Source of the DNA: Roseicyclus mahoneyensis
Lineage (GTDB): Bacteria > Pseudomonadota > Alphaproteobacteria > Rhodobacterales > Rhodobacteraceae
Reading direction: 5' to 3'
Length of the DNA: 64,000 bases
NCBI RefSeq assembly: GCF_003148775.1
Contig: NZ_QGGW01000003.1
Span: 1-64,000 of the forward strand
A model generated the notes under the pieces. That model was not told the DNA's origin. It was given only the letters and a program-made list of their open reading frames with translations, and made no database searches. This document shows, piece by piece, positions 25,089 through 34,246 of the stretch (the first letter of the stretch is position 1; the number at the start of each line of letters is the position of its first letter). Both the position numbers and the translations under genes were made by a program.

Positions 25089-25940
25089 GTGGCGACCGAA
25101 AGCACCAATACGCAAGGCAAGTCCGGCGCCAGCCGCATCGTCTTTTTCGTGCTGATCGGGCTGGCGGCCATCCTGTTCGTGCTGGGCCTGACGGACAGCT
25201 ACACGCAGCCCGGCTTCAACATCAAACCGATGGAGCAGTTCCTTGTCGAGCCGCTCTTCGGCAATGGCCCGGTGCAGTGGTATACGCCCACCAACGTGAC
25301 GCTGTGGATGGGCCTGTCGATCGCCGCCGTCGCGGCGCTGATGGTGATGGGCACCAAGGGCCGCGCGGTCATCCCCTCGCGCAGCCAGTCGATGGCGGAA
25401 CTGGCCTACGGCTTCGTCCGCAAGATGGTCGAAGATGTGGCGGGCAAGGACGCATTGCCCTACTTCCCCTACATCTTCACGGTCTTCCTGTTCATCCTGT
25501 CGGCCAATTTCCTTGGCCTGATCCCGACAAGCTTCACCACGACCTCGCATTTCGCCGTGACGGCGACGTTGGCGCTGGCAGTGTTCCTGTCGGTGACGAT
25601 CCTTGGCTTCGTCAAGAACGGCGCGAGTTTCCTCAGCCTTTTCTGGGTGTCGTCGGCTCCGCTTGTTCTGCGCCCCGTTCTGGCAATCATCGAGTTGATC
25701 TCGTACTTCGTCCGCCCGGTCAGCCATTCCGTGCGTCTGGCAGGGGCCATGATGGCCGGTCACGCGGTGCTCAAGGTCTTCGCGGGATTTGCCGGTGCGC
25801 TGGGCGCGGCTGGCATCGTGCCGATCCTCGGCGTCGTGGCGATCTATGGGCTCGAGGTGCTGGTGTCGGCCATTCAGGCCTATGTCTTCACCATTCTCAC
25901 CTGTGTCTACCTCAAGGACGCACTGCATCCGCATCACTGA
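25089..25940 (+). CDS. atpB: F0F1 ATP synthase subunit a
   Basis: 283 residues, proton-channel subunit of the membrane sector. The essential arginine is in [13 protein letters not shown] (about residue 219), and the last spans carry [40 protein letters not shown] is the usual mid-protein segment. The GTG at 25089 gives [15 protein letters not shown], fitting the position 4 bases after atpI. A small hairpin follows before atpE. Confidence 0.96.
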   Translation: MATESTNTQGKSGASRIVFFVLIGLAAILFVLGLTDSYTQPGFNIKPMEQFLVEPLFGNGPVQWYTPTNVTLWMGLSIAAVAALMVMGTKGRAVIPSRSQSMAELAYGFVRKMVEDVAGKDALPYFPYIFTVFLFILSANFLGLIPTSFTTTSHFAVTATLALAVFLSVTILGFVKNGASFLSLFWVSSAPLVLRPVLAIIELISYFVRPVSHSVRLAGAMMAGHAVLKVFAGFAGALGAAGIVPILGVVAIYGLEVLVSAIQAYVFTILTCVYLKDALHPHH

Positions 25941-25946
25941 CGGAGT

Positions 25947-25965
25947 GGTGGGCGGATCGCCCACC
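25947..25965 (+). other. Intergenic hairpin between atpB and atpE
   Basis: GGTGGGCG (25947-25954) and CGCCCACC (25958-25965) form a perfect 8-bp stem with a 3-base loop, followed by CTACGG. No T tract follows, so it is not a normal terminator. It may stabilise the atpE mRNA, whose product is needed in many copies. The GGTGGGCG/CGCCCACC core also occurs as a dispersed intergenic palindrome in many proteobacteria. Confidence 0.5.
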
Positions 25966-26005
25966 CTACGGATTTCTCGAACTTCCAACGTAAGGAGATA
26001 CCACT

Positions 26006-26242
26006 ATGGAAGGCGATATCGCACAACTGGGTCAATACATCGGCGCCGGCATTGCTGGCATGGGCGCGGGCATCGCCGCCCTTGGTGTGGGCAATGTGGC
26101 AGGCAACTTCCTTGCCGGCGCGCTGCGCAACCCCTCGGCCGCAGCTGGCCAGACCGCGACTCTGTTCATCGGCATCGCATTCGCCGAAGCGCTGGGCATC
26201 TTCGCGTTCCTGACCGCGCTTTTGCTGATGTTCGCGGCCTGA
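26006..26242 (+). CDS. atpE: F0F1 ATP synthase subunit c
   Basis: 78 residues, a hairpin of two membrane helices that forms the rotating c-ring. The polar loop RNP is at 41-43 and the proton-carrying carboxylate is Glu61 (FAEALGIF). No sodium-binding pattern is evident, so it is proton-type. AAGGAG lies 7 bases before the ATG. Confidence 0.97.
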   Translation: MEGDIAQLGQYIGAGIAGMGAGIAALGVGNVAGNFLAGALRNPSAAAGQTATLFIGIAFAEALGIFAFLTALLLMFAA

Positions 26243-26328
26243 TCCGACCCTTCCGAGACCATCCTTGCGTCCGGGGGTTCGCGGCTAAACGCGGACCCCC
26301 GGAGTAATCCGGTTCCAGGAGGACGCCC

Positions 26329-26856
26329 ATGGCCGACAACGCCGCCACTGCTGCCGCTGCCCCGGGCATGCCGCAGCTCGACCCGAGCAGCTTTCCCAAC
26401 CAGATCTTCTGGCTGGTCGTCACGCTGGTCGCCATCTATTTCATCCTGAGCCGCGTTGCGCTGCCCCGGATCGCCTCGGTCTTGGCCGAGCGTCAGGGGA
26501 CGCTGACCAATGATCTGGCCGCAGCCGAGGATCTCAAGCGCAAGGCCGTCGAGGCCGAGGCCGCCTACAACAAGGCGCTCGCCGATGCGCGGAACGAAGC
26601 GAACAAGATCGCCGAGGAAACCCGCGCCGCCATTCAGGCCGATTTGAACGACGCCATTGCGCGCGCCGACGCCGAGATCGCGGCCAAGGCCACCGAAAGC
26701 GAAGCCCGCATCGGTGAAATCCGCGCAGGTGCCGTCCAGAGCATCGAAGAGGTGGCGCGCGCCATCGCCGGTGACATCGCTGCCGCCGTGGCTCCGGGCA
26801 CCTCGATCGACGCCGATGCCGTGGCCGCGGCCGTTTCGGCCCGCGTGAAAGGGTAA
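26329..26856 (+). CDS. atpX: F0F1 ATP synthase subunit b' (second stalk subunit)
   Basis: 175 residues with one membrane span (about 22-42, [20 protein letters not shown]) after an Ala-rich leader, then a long charged helix (45-150) forming the peripheral stalk. Presence of separate b' and b genes in tandem is a trait of photosynthetic and related alphaproteobacteria. AGGAGG precedes the ATG. Ends 3 bases before atpF. Confidence 0.93.
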   Translation: MADNAATAAAAPGMPQLDPSSFPNQIFWLVVTLVAIYFILSRVALPRIASVLAERQGTLTNDLAAAEDLKRKAVEAEAAYNKALADARNEANKIAEETRAAIQADLNDAIARADAEIAAKATESEARIGEIRAGAVQSIEEVARAIAGDIAAAVAPGTSIDADAVAAAVSARVKG

Positions 26857-26859
26857 GCC

Positions 26860-27435
26860 ATGAACAGATTGCTGATCCCCGCCTTGATCGTAACCTCCGG
26901 TCCCGCGCTGGCAGCCGAACCGGGCTATGCGCCGGGCTACGGATTTACCTCGCTCTTCAACACCGATTTCGTGGTGCTGATCGGCTTCCTGCTGTTCCTG
27001 TCGATCCTGTTCTACTTCAACGTGCCCGCCATGTTGGGTGGCATGCTCGACAAGCGGGCCGAGGGGATCAAGGCCGATCTCGACGAGGCCCGCGCGCTGC
27101 GCGAAGAGGCGCAGACGCTGCTCGCCTCCTACGAGCGCAAGAGCCGTGAAGTCGCCGATCAGGCCGAGCGGATCGTGGCGCAGGCAAAGGCCGACGCCGA
27201 AGCCGCCGCCGAACAGGCCCGTGCCGATCTGGCCCGGTCCATCGAACGCAGGCTGGCCGCCGCCGAAGACCAGATCGCCAGTGCCGAGGACAAGGCAGTG
27301 CGCTCGATCCGCAACCGTGCGGTCGAGGTGGCCATCGCGGCTGCAGCAGACAGCGTGGCCAAGGGCATGGGCGCATCGGATGCCAACCGCTTCATCGACG
27401 ACGCCATCGGCGAGGTCGAACGCCGCCTGCACTGA
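26860..27435 (+). CDS. atpF: F0F1 ATP synthase subunit b
   Basis: 191 residues. A short hydrophobic N-terminus ([21 protein letters not shown]) resembles a cleavable signal, followed by the membrane span [23 protein letters not shown] and a long alpha-helical stalk (about 70-150) with R-S-I-E-R-R and [10 protein letters not shown]. It pairs with b' to hold F1. Last gene of this F0 operon; the F1 genes lie elsewhere, as usual in this group. Confidence 0.94.
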   Translation: MNRLLIPALIVTSGPALAAEPGYAPGYGFTSLFNTDFVVLIGFLLFLSILFYFNVPAMLGGMLDKRAEGIKADLDEARALREEAQTLLASYERKSREVADQAERIVAQAKADAEAAAEQARADLARSIERRLAAAEDQIASAEDKAVRSIRNRAVEVAIAAAADSVAKGMGASDANRFIDDAIGEVERRLH

Positions 27436-27455
27436 CGGTCAAGCAGGCGACACGC

Positions 27456-27492
27456 AAAGCACCCCGGATCGCCGATCCGGGGTGCTTTGGTT
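27456..27492. terminator. Strong bidirectional terminator between atpF and the 27503 gene
   Basis: AAAGCACCCCGGATC (27456-27470) and GATCCGGGGTGCTTT (27474-27488) pair over 15 bases around a 3-base loop, with A and T tracts at the ends. It lies between two convergent genes and can serve both. Confidence 0.9.
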
Positions 27493-27502
27493 TTCGGGCG
27501 AT

Positions 27503-28066
27503 TTACCGGCCGAAGTCCTGCAGCGCGACGAAATCCATCTGTTCCACATGGGCGACCATGTCGTCGATCGCCCCGCCCGACGCCTGAATCAGCACTCGCC
27601 CCCCGATCAGGCCGATCAACTCGCCATCTTGATTGACGAAATTCTCTCGGTTGATCCGCACGATCTCGCCCATCATGGCCATCATCGCGCGGTTGCCCAG
27701 CATTCCGCCCATCTGCATGACCATAGGATTGTCGGCCATCAGGGTGAGGGTGAAATTGCCGCCCGGACCGGCATAGCTTGCCTCGGCGCTGAACCCGCCG
27801 CCGAAAACGGCCATCGCATTGCCGGCCTCGGCGTTGATTGTGCGGGTCCACCCCTCGAGCGCCTCGGGCAAGAGCGCGGACAGCCCCTGTGCCTGCAAGC
27901 CTTGCAAAAGCTGTTCGGCATAGGCCATCTCGTCCAACGCATCGGCGATATCGCCCGCCTCGTATGCTTCGATGGCGGCAGTCAGGGCGTCGGTGATGTC
28001 ATCGGCATGGGCCTGCAGCGGCAACAGCAAGGCGCTTGCGGCAAGGATAGGGGTGAGGATGCGCAT
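27503..28066 (-). CDS. Secreted (periplasmic) protein of unknown function
   Basis: 187 residues with a clear signal peptide (MRILTPILAASALLLPLQAHA, cut after AHA). The mature part starts with a helical repeat-like stretch DALTAAIEAYEAGDIADALDEMAYAEQLLQGLQ, then GGGFSAEASYAGPGGNFTLTLMADNPM and a strand-rich end. I do not recognise a named domain. AAGGAGATA precedes the ATG at 28066. Convergent with the atp operon; 78 bases downstream of the nine-gene operon and possibly its last member. Confidence 0.65.
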   Translation of the reverse strand: MRILTPILAASALLLPLQAHADDITDALTAAIEAYEAGDIADALDEMAYAEQLLQGLQAQGLSALLPEALEGWTRTINAEAGNAMAVFGGGFSAEASYAGPGGNFTLTLMADNPMVMQMGGMLGNRAMMAMMGEIVRINRENFVNQDGELIGLIGGRVLIQASGGAIDDMVAHVEQMDFVALQDFGR

Positions 28067-28144
28067 GTCGGTATCTCCTTTTGCGGTATGGCAAAAGGCT
28101 AGGTGCCAGACGGGCACAAGTCCACGGCAGGAAAGCCTGACCTT

Positions 28145-29134
28145 TCAATCGTCGCGCTGGGACCAACAAGGCTTGGTGTCGCCCTGCGCGGGTTCGGCCG
28201 CAAAGACGCCGCGGGCGATGGCGCGGGCAAGGCAAAGGGCGGCCAGATGGCCCAGCATCATCGGCCCCTTTACGCTGTCCTCAAGCCTTCGTGCACCGGT
28301 GGCGGCGGCAAAGACAAGGTCGCCATCCATCGGTGTGTGGCTGGGGTAGATCGCGCGGGCCATGCCGTCATGCGCAGCGATGGCCATGCGCGTGGCCTGC
28401 GCTTGGGTCAGGGCCGCATCGGTGGCGACGATGGCGATGGTGGTGTTTCGGCTGTCCCCGCCCTTGACGGGCGGCACGGCGCAAGGGTCGAAGCGTGGCG
28501 CCATCCCCAGCCCGCCGTATTCAGCGTCCATCTCGAAGGGAGCGGCCCAGAAATGGCGCGTGTCGCCCACGGTGACGCGTCCCAACGCATTGACCACCAC
28601 AAGCGCGCCGACCGTGATGCCGTTCCATGTGGCCGAGGCCGACCCGAGCCCACCCTTCAGATCCGCGATCAGCGCGCCCGTACCCGCCCCCTCAGACCCC
28701 AGTGCAAACCAGTCGGACGCGGCTGCCAGCGCCTGTGCCCCCAGCCTCTTGTAGGGGTTCTGGGGCCAGTCCTTGTCGCCTCCGTTCAAAAGGTCAAAGA
28801 CGATGGCAGCGGGCACGATGGGCACGGTCTGGTTGCCCACGACAAAGCCGCGTCCCTGCAAGCGCAGCGCGTCGGCCACGCCAGAGGCGGCGTCGAGCCC
28901 AAAGGCGGAGCCGCCCGACAGGACCAGCGCGTCGGCCTCCTGCACCGTCTTGTCAGGGGCGAGTAGGTCGGTTTCCCGGGTGCCGGGCGCACCGCCCATG
29001 ACATGAACCGCCGCCACAAAGGGGCGGTCGCCCACCAGCACGGTCGCGCCGGTCTTGATCTTGTCGTCTTGCGCATGGCCCACGCGCAGGCCCGCCACAT
29101 CAGTGATCAGGTTGCGCGGCCCGGGGCGGATCAT
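28145..29134 (-). CDS. P1-family (S58) peptidase, DmpA/NylC-like Ntn-hydrolase
   Basis: 329 residues. This family makes an inactive chain that cuts itself once and then hydrolyses amides: beta-peptides, D-amino acid esters or nylon oligomers. Visible landmarks are LITDVAGLRVGHA near the N-terminus, LSGGSAFGLDAASGV (about 72-86), and the self-cleavage site RN-TTIAIVATDA, where Asn230-Thr231 corresponds to the NylC-type Asn/Thr cut and Thr231 would be the nucleophile. The ATG at 29134 overlaps the previous gene's stop. It ends a nine-gene operon with a peptide-type ABC transporter, so it probably acts on an imported amide inside the cell. True substrate unknown. Confidence 0.85.
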   Translation of the reverse strand: MIRPGPRNLITDVAGLRVGHAQDDKIKTGATVLVGDRPFVAAVHVMGGAPGTRETDLLAPDKTVQEADALVLSGGSAFGLDAASGVADALRLQGRGFVVGNQTVPIVPAAIVFDLLNGGDKDWPQNPYKRLGAQALAAASDWFALGSEGAGTGALIADLKGGLGSASATWNGITVGALVVVNALGRVTVGDTRHFWAAPFEMDAEYGGLGMAPRFDPCAVPPVKGGDSRNTTIAIVATDAALTQAQATRMAIAAHDGMARAIYPSHTPMDGDLVFAAATGARRLEDSVKGPMMLGHLAALCLARAIARGVFAAEPAQGDTKPCWSQRDD

Positions 29135-29481
29135 GGCGCGGGCCGTTCGGGGACCATGCGCGGCACATGCCCGCGCCACGTGCCAAGATAGGGCAGCGTG
29201 CGGCTGTCGGTCAGCGGGCAATCGAGGCCGTCATAGGCGGCGGGCAGGATCAGGATCAAGGTGTTCCAGACCGCGCCGACGATGGCGATCTCGTCCGCGA
29301 TATCGGGGGCGAACCGGGCGCGCAGCCGGGTCGAGGGACGGTCGCGGATGACCTCCACATGGCCGAGGTCCAGCGCGGGGCAGGCGGTCAGCAGATGGGC
29401 GAAGGCTTCCGGCTGGCCCGTGAAATGGCCCGCATGGACCACGATATCGCATGGCAGGTCGTGGCGGGTGTAGCCCGTCAT
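29131..29481 (-). CDS. Unrecognised 116-residue protein in the ABC/ALDH/SDR operon
   Basis: The protein opens MTGYTRHDLPCDIVVHAGHFTG and contains RPSTRLRARFAPDIADEIAIVGAVWNTL and a Pro-rich end. No signal peptide or membrane span. Both ends overlap neighbours by 4 bases (ATGA with the SDR gene before and the P1 peptidase after), so it is certainly translated as part of the operon. I do not recognise the family; a small alpha/beta enzyme subunit or binding protein is possible. Confidence 0.6.
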   Translation of the reverse strand: MTGYTRHDLPCDIVVHAGHFTGQPEAFAHLLTACPALDLGHVEVIRDRPSTRLRARFAPDIADEIAIVGAVWNTLILILPAAYDGLDCPLTDSRTLPYLGTWRGHVPRMVPERPAP

Positions 29482-30218
29482 ATGCAGCGGCCTCCGTCGA
29501 CCTCGAGCGCGGCACCGGTGATCATCGAGGCGGCGTCGGAACACAAGAAGGCCGCGGCCTCGCCCATGTCGTCGGGCGTGGAAAAGCGGCCCAGGGGGAT
29601 GGTGGACAGGAACCTGGCCCGCATTTCGGGCGTATCCTCGCCCATGAAACTGGCCAGCAGCGGCGTTTCCCCCGCCACAGGGCAGAGCGCGTTGACCCGG
29701 ACGCCATGGGGCGCCAGTTCCACCGCCATGGTCTTGGTCGCCGTGATCATCCAGCCCTTGGACGCATTGTACCAATTGAGCCGCGGCCGCGGCGAAAGCC
29801 CCGCGGTCGAGGCGATGTTGAGGATCGCGCCCCTGCCCGCAGCCTTCATCCCCGGCACGATTTCGCGCGCGGTCAGGTAGACGGACTTGGCATTGACGGC
29901 GAACACGCGATCAAACTCTTCCTCGGTCACCTCCTCCATCGGTTTTGGCAGGTGGGTGATGCCCGCGTTGTTCACCAAGATGTCGATCCGGCCCCATGCG
30001 TCACGCGCGGCCCCGGCCATGGCGGCGACCGAGGTGCCGTTGGCCACATCGACCGTCTGCGCGATGCCGCCGATCTCGCGGGCGATGGCCGTGGCCGCGC
30101 CTTCGTTGATGTCGGCGACCATGACGGCAGCCCCTTCGCGGGCAAAGATGCGCGCGATGCCCGCGCCAAAGCCCGAGCCTGCGCCGGTCACGATGGCGGT
30201 CTTTCCCTGCAGTCTCAT
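29478..30218 (-). CDS. SDR-family NAD(P)-dependent oxidoreductase
   Basis: 246 residues, classical short-chain dehydrogenase: TGAGSGFG cofactor motif (11-18), ADIN after strand 2 with Asp favouring NAD(H), NNAG (about 87-90), catalytic Ser in NIASTAG and YNASK (about 150-154), and PLGRFSTPDDMGEAAAFLCSD near the end. It would oxidise an alcohol or reduce a ketone. Overlaps both neighbours by 4 bases. In this operon it may act before the aldehyde dehydrogenase or on a hydroxyacyl intermediate; the substrate is unknown. Confidence 0.88.
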   Translation of the reverse strand: MRLQGKTAIVTGAGSGFGAGIARIFAREGAAVMVADINEGAATAIAREIGGIAQTVDVANGTSVAAMAGAARDAWGRIDILVNNAGITHLPKPMEEVTEEEFDRVFAVNAKSVYLTAREIVPGMKAAGRGAILNIASTAGLSPRPRLNWYNASKGWMITATKTMAVELAPHGVRVNALCPVAGETPLLASFMGEDTPEMRARFLSTIPLGRFSTPDDMGEAAAFLCSDAASMITGAALEVDGGRCI

Positions 30219-30625
30219 GTCGCGTCCCTCAAACGTGCCAGTGCCTGCCGCAGGTCGTCGGGGATGGGCAGAGCCCGGCGGGCCTGCAAATCAAAGTAAA
30301 CCGAGATGTTTTCAGCCTCGAACACCAAGGCCCCATCTGACAGGCGGGTCATGCGATGGGCGAAGCGCGCGGATTTGGTGCCGACCGACAGCACGCGGCT
30401 TTCCATGCTCAGCACATCGCCCGTCAGCATCTCGGCCCGGTAGTCGCATTCGAGGCGCGCGGCGACAAAGGAGCGGTGGGTCGCTGCGATGGCCGCGCGG
30501 TCGAGCCCCGCCAGACCCTGCAGCGTGAACATCGCGTCCGAGACAGCATCGACATAGGCCGCAACGTTCATGTGGCCCAGGATGTCGCAATCACGCGGCG
30601 CGACGGGGCGGCGGAGCGTCTGCAT
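30215..30625 (-). CDS. Hotdog-fold acyl-CoA thioesterase (4-HBT/YbgC-like)
   Basis: 136 residues. The opening RPVAPRDCDILGHMNVAAYVDAVSDA has the catalytic Asp and H-M-N of the 4-hydroxybenzoyl-CoA thioesterase group, followed by the strand-rich hotdog fold (about 45-125). It would release CoA from an acyl-CoA. Its stop overlaps the SDR start (ATGA). Presence of a thioesterase argues that CoA-linked intermediates occur in this pathway. Confidence 0.82.
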   Translation of the reverse strand: MQTLRRPVAPRDCDILGHMNVAAYVDAVSDAMFTLQGLAGLDRAAIAATHRSFVAARLECDYRAEMLTGDVLSMESRVLSVGTKSARFAHRMTRLSDGALVFEAENISVYFDLQARRALPIPDDLRQALARLRDAT

Positions 30626-30628
30626 GGC

Positions 30629-31165
30629 TCAGGCCCGCGCCATGTCGATCACCCGCGCGCGCCGCATCGGCCAAAAGGCGAGAAGCGCGCCGAGCGCGCC
30701 GCCCAGATAGCTGGCGTCATGCATGAAGCCTGCGCGCAGGAAATCGGTCCGGTCGATGCCTGCGGGCGGCGTCAGGTAGCCGTCAAGGATGCCCGTCGCC
30801 TCGGCCGCGATGCCGCCCACCAGACCCGCCAATGCCGAGAAGGTGGCCAGCACCAGCACCAGCCCGATGGCGCCTATCCCCGCCGCCAAGTAGCTGCGGG
30901 CGTTCGGCACGGTTAACAGCCCAAAGAGGAACGCAGGCAGGCCGACGATGGCGCCCATCCACCAACTGGCCAGCACGCCCACTTGTGCGGCGCCAAAGCG
31001 CGGGCTCGTGCCCTCGGGGATGCCGAACTGGGGGAATTTGAAGCTCACGAAATAGTCCGGGCCGACGCTGTAGCTCAGCTGGTTGTGCAATGCGCCGAAG
31101 ACGGCCGCCGACAGCGCAGCAAGCGCAACGAGAAGGAAAAGGATGGGGAATTTGCCAAGCGGCAT
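30629..31165 (-). CDS. Four-span membrane protein of unknown function
   Basis: 178 residues with hydrophobic segments at about 8-28, 65-85, 92-118 and 150-168. Between spans 1 and 2 is a polar loop (NQLSYSVGPDYFVSFKFPQFGIPEG) that looks conserved in a family of bacterial signal-peptide-like hypothetical proteins. The start lies 61 bases after the ALDH stop and its stop is 3 bases before the thioesterase start. I cannot assign a role. Confidence 0.6.
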   Translation of the reverse strand: MPLGKFPILFLLVALAALSAAVFGALHNQLSYSVGPDYFVSFKFPQFGIPEGTSPRFGAAQVGVLASWWMGAIVGLPAFLFGLLTVPNARSYLAAGIGAIGLVLVLATFSALAGLVGGIAAEATGILDGYLTPPAGIDRTDFLRAGFMHDASYLGGALGALLAFWPMRRARVIDMARA

Positions 31166-31226
31166 GGTGGCTCCGGTCTGTCAGGTCGCGGTCAGCCTAG
31201 CGATGGCGGCGGGAGGCGTAAATGGC

Positions 31227-32672
31227 TCAGCCGTGATGGGCGGCGACCGTCTTGAGGGTGGTGAAGGCATAAAGTGCTTCGAACCCCTTTTCACGGCCAT
31301 GGCCCGACAGGCCCGTGCCGCCGAAGGGTAGTTCGACGCCGCCCGCGGCCCCGTAATTGTTGATGAACACCTGCCCGGCGCGCAACCGTTTGGCGAGCCG
31401 CATCTGGCGGCCCCCGTGACGGCTCCAGACCGAGGCGACAAGGCCGTAGAGCGTGCCGTTGGCGATACGGATGGCGTCCTCTTCATCCTCGAAGGGCAGA
31501 ATTATCTGGACCGGGCCAAAGATCTCTTCTTGCGCCAGCGGGTGGTCGGGGGCGGGGCCCGCGATCAGCGCGGGGGCGATGTAATGGCCGCCCGGCGGCA
31601 GGTCGGGGGCAAGCTGGCCGCGCGCAAGGATATGCGCGGGGTCGGCCATGGCGAGGTAGCGTTCGACGATGCCTTTTTGGCGGGCCGAAATCAGGGGGCC
31701 GGTGCGCAGATCGGCCATGGCGGGGCCGGTGGTCAGCGCCCGGTAAGCCTCGGCCATCCGGTCGCAGACCTCCGCGTAGACGGAGCGTTCCACGAGGATG
31801 CGGGACGAGGCCGAGCAGGTCTGGCCCGCATTCTGGATGCCCGCATTGACGAGAAAGGGCAGCGCCGCATTCAGATCGGCATCGGCAAAGACCAGTTGCG
31901 GGGATTTCCCGCCCAACTCCAGCGTGACCGGCACGACGTTTTCGGCCGTCGCCGCCTGCACGCGGCGGCCCGTGGCAACAGAGCCGGTGAAGGAGATGTG
32001 GCGGATACCCGGATGGGCCGTCAGCGCCGCGCCCGCCTCTGCCCCCAAACCGGGGACGACGTTGAGCGCGCCCGGCGGAAGGCCCGCCTTGTGCGCCAGA
32101 TCGGCGAAGGCAAGTGCGGTCAGGCATGCCTCCTCGGCCGGTTTCAGGACACAGGCGTTGCCGGTGGCCAGCGCCGCCCCGACAGATCGCCCGATGATCT
32201 GCATCGGGTAGTTCCACGGCACGATATGGCCGGTGACGCCGTGCGGCTCGCGCAGGGTGTAGACGGTGAAGCCGGGCTGGAACGGGATCGTCTCGCCCAT
32301 CAGCTTGTCGGCGGCGCCCGCGTAGAACTCGCAGTAGCGGGCCAGCGCGATGACATCGTTGCGGGCTTGGGTCAGGGGCTTGCCGACATCGGTGGCCTCC
32401 ATCTGTGCGAGTTGGTCGATGTGGTCGAGGACCATCTGGCCGAGGCGCGCAAGGATGCGCCCGCGCTGAAAGGCGGGCATCGCGCCCCAGTCGCCCGACA
32501 GCGCCGCCTCGGCCGCGGTGACGGCGGCGTCGATGTCGGTGGCGCTGCCTCTGGCGATGCGGGCGATCTCCACCCCGGTCGAGGGGTCGATGACCGGCAG
32601 TGTCTCGCCACTGGCGCAAGGGCGCCATGCGCCGCCCACGAAGACAAGCGAAGGGTCAAACCAGGGGGTCAT
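31227..32672 (-). CDS. NAD(P)-dependent aldehyde dehydrogenase
   Basis: 481 residues of the ALDH superfamily. The catalytic Cys286 is in NAGQTCSASSR, the general base Glu252 in LELGGKSP, Asn154 in VPWNYP, and the cofactor loop in SFTGSVATGRR. The C-terminal EEIFGPVQII and PFGGTGLSGHGREKGFEAL are typical of the betaine/amino-aldehyde-type branch, but the substrate cannot be fixed from the sequence. Its ATG overlaps the stop of the ABC ATPase gene by 4 bases, tying aldehyde oxidation to the imported compound. Confidence 0.92.
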   Translation of the reverse strand: MTPWFDPSLVFVGGAWRPCASGETLPVIDPSTGVEIARIARGSATDIDAAVTAAEAALSGDWGAMPAFQRGRILARLGQMVLDHIDQLAQMEATDVGKPLTQARNDVIALARYCEFYAGAADKLMGETIPFQPGFTVYTLREPHGVTGHIVPWNYPMQIIGRSVGAALATGNACVLKPAEEACLTALAFADLAHKAGLPPGALNVVPGLGAEAGAALTAHPGIRHISFTGSVATGRRVQAATAENVVPVTLELGGKSPQLVFADADLNAALPFLVNAGIQNAGQTCSASSRILVERSVYAEVCDRMAEAYRALTTGPAMADLRTGPLISARQKGIVERYLAMADPAHILARGQLAPDLPPGGHYIAPALIAGPAPDHPLAQEEIFGPVQIILPFEDEEDAIRIANGTLYGLVASVWSRHGGRQMRLAKRLRAGQVFINNYGAAGGVELPFGGTGLSGHGREKGFEALYAFTTLKTVAAHHG

Positions 32673-34246
32673 GTGATGGCCTCCGAAACCATGGGCAGCC
32701 GTGGTGCGGCCGCGAGAAGCTGGCGGGTGTAGGGGTGTTCGGGCGCGTCAAAGACGGTGGCGGTCGGACCTTCTTCCACGATCTGGCCCGCCTGCATCAC
32801 CAAGACTCGGTCGGTGATCGCGCGCACCACGGTCAGATCGTGCGAGATGAAGAGGTAGGAGAGGCCCAATTCTGCCTGCAACTCGGCCAGCAGATCGAGG
32901 ATGCGGGCGCGCACCGAGACGTCGAGCGCCGAGACGGCTTCGTCGAGGACGATGATTTTCGGGCGGGTGATCAGGGCGCGGGCGATGGCAATGCGCTGGC
33001 GTTGGCCGCCCGAGAATTCATGGGGATATTTGTCCATGTCGTCGGGGGAAAGGTGCACGGCAGTCAGCGCGTCGGCCACCCGGGCGCGTCGGTTCTCGCC
33101 CCGGGGTGGGTCGGACAGGAGGTGGAAGGGCTCCGAAATGATCCGGTCAACGCGCCAGCGGGGGTCAAAGCTGCCGTAAGGGTCCTGAAACACGACCTGT
33201 ATCCCGGCCCGAAGGCCCGCGGGCATGTGCGGCACGATGGACCGGCCGAAAATTCGGATATCACCACTCTGCACCGGATCAAGGCCGAGGATCGCGCGGG
33301 TCAGCGTGGATTTCCCGCAACCGCTTTCGCCCACCAGTCCAAGGCTTTCACCCCGGTGGAGCGTGAAACTGACGCCGCGCACGGCCTCGATCTGCGGGCC
33401 GCGCCGGAGGCCCTGTCGGGGTCCGGGGTAGTGGCGATGGACGCGCTCCACCTCCAGCAATGGCTCGGGCACATGGAGGGGGCTGCGGGCGGGCACATGG
33501 GCCGAGGCCGCGAAAAGTGCACGGGTATAGGGGTGGCTCTGGCGGGCCAGCACCTGTGCGGTCGGGCCGGTTTCCACGATCTTGCCTGCCTGCATCACGG
33601 CGATGCGGTCGGCCATGCCGGCCACCACGGCAAGGTCATGGGTGATGAGCAGGAGCGCCAGCCCGTCATCCCTCACGAGCGATCTCAGCAGCGCGAGGAT
33701 TTGCGCCTGCGTTGTGACATCGAGCGCTGTGGTGGGCTCATCCGCAATCAAAAGGCGCGGGTTGAGCGCAATGGCGGCGGCGATGCAGACGCGCTGGCGC
33801 TGGCCGCCGGACAGTTCATGCGGGTAGCGGTCGAGGGGAAGGTGCGACAGGCCCACACGGTCCAGCCGGTCCCGGGCGATGGTCAGGGCCTCGGCCCGCG
33901 TTGCCTTGCCGTGGATGGTCAGGGTCTCTGCCACCTGTGCGCCGATGGTCTGCAGCGGGTTGAGTGCCGTCATCGGCTCCTGAAAGATCATCCCGATCTC
34001 GTTGCCGCGTAGCCGGCACATCTGTGCCTCCGACAGGCCCAGCAGGTCGGTGCCGTCAAGCCGTGCCGTCCCCGTCACCCGCGTGCCGCGCGGGGCAAGG
34101 CCCATCAGCGTCAGCGCCGTCAGGGATTTCCCCGAACCGCTTTCGCCAACAAGGCCAAAGATCTCGCCGGGGCCAATGTCGAACCCGACCCCGCGCAGGA
34201 TCGGCGTGGTGTGGATCGCCAGCGAAAGCTCCTCGACCGCGATCAT
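32669..34246 (-). CDS. Peptide-type ABC transporter, fused double ATPase (DppD-DppF/YejF-like)
   Basis: 525 residues with two complete ABC domains in one chain. The first (about 1-255) has GESGSGKS, the signature LSGGQRQRV and [10 protein letters not shown]. The second (about 270-520) has [17 protein letters not shown] and [10 protein letters not shown], plus the oligopeptide-family ending [14 protein letters not shown]. Such fusions power dipeptide/oligopeptide, glutathione or microcin C importers. Overlaps both neighbours by 4 bases. Confidence 0.93.
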   Translation of the reverse strand: MIAVEELSLAIHTTPILRGVGFDIGPGEIFGLVGESGSGKSLTALTLMGLAPRGTRVTGTARLDGTDLLGLSEAQMCRLRGNEIGMIFQEPMTALNPLQTIGAQVAETLTIHGKATRAEALTIARDRLDRVGLSHLPLDRYPHELSGGQRQRVCIAAAIALNPRLLIADEPTTALDVTTQAQILALLRSLVRDDGLALLLITHDLAVVAGMADRIAVMQAGKIVETGPTAQVLARQSHPYTRALFAASAHVPARSPLHVPEPLLEVERVHRHYPGPRQGLRRGPQIEAVRGVSFTLHRGESLGLVGESGCGKSTLTRAILGLDPVQSGDIRIFGRSIVPHMPAGLRAGIQVVFQDPYGSFDPRWRVDRIISEPFHLLSDPPRGENRRARVADALTAVHLSPDDMDKYPHEFSGGQRQRIAIARALITRPKIIVLDEAVSALDVSVRARILDLLAELQAELGLSYLFISHDLTVVRAITDRVLVMQAGQIVEEGPTATVFDAPEHPYTRQLLAAAPRLPMVSEAIT

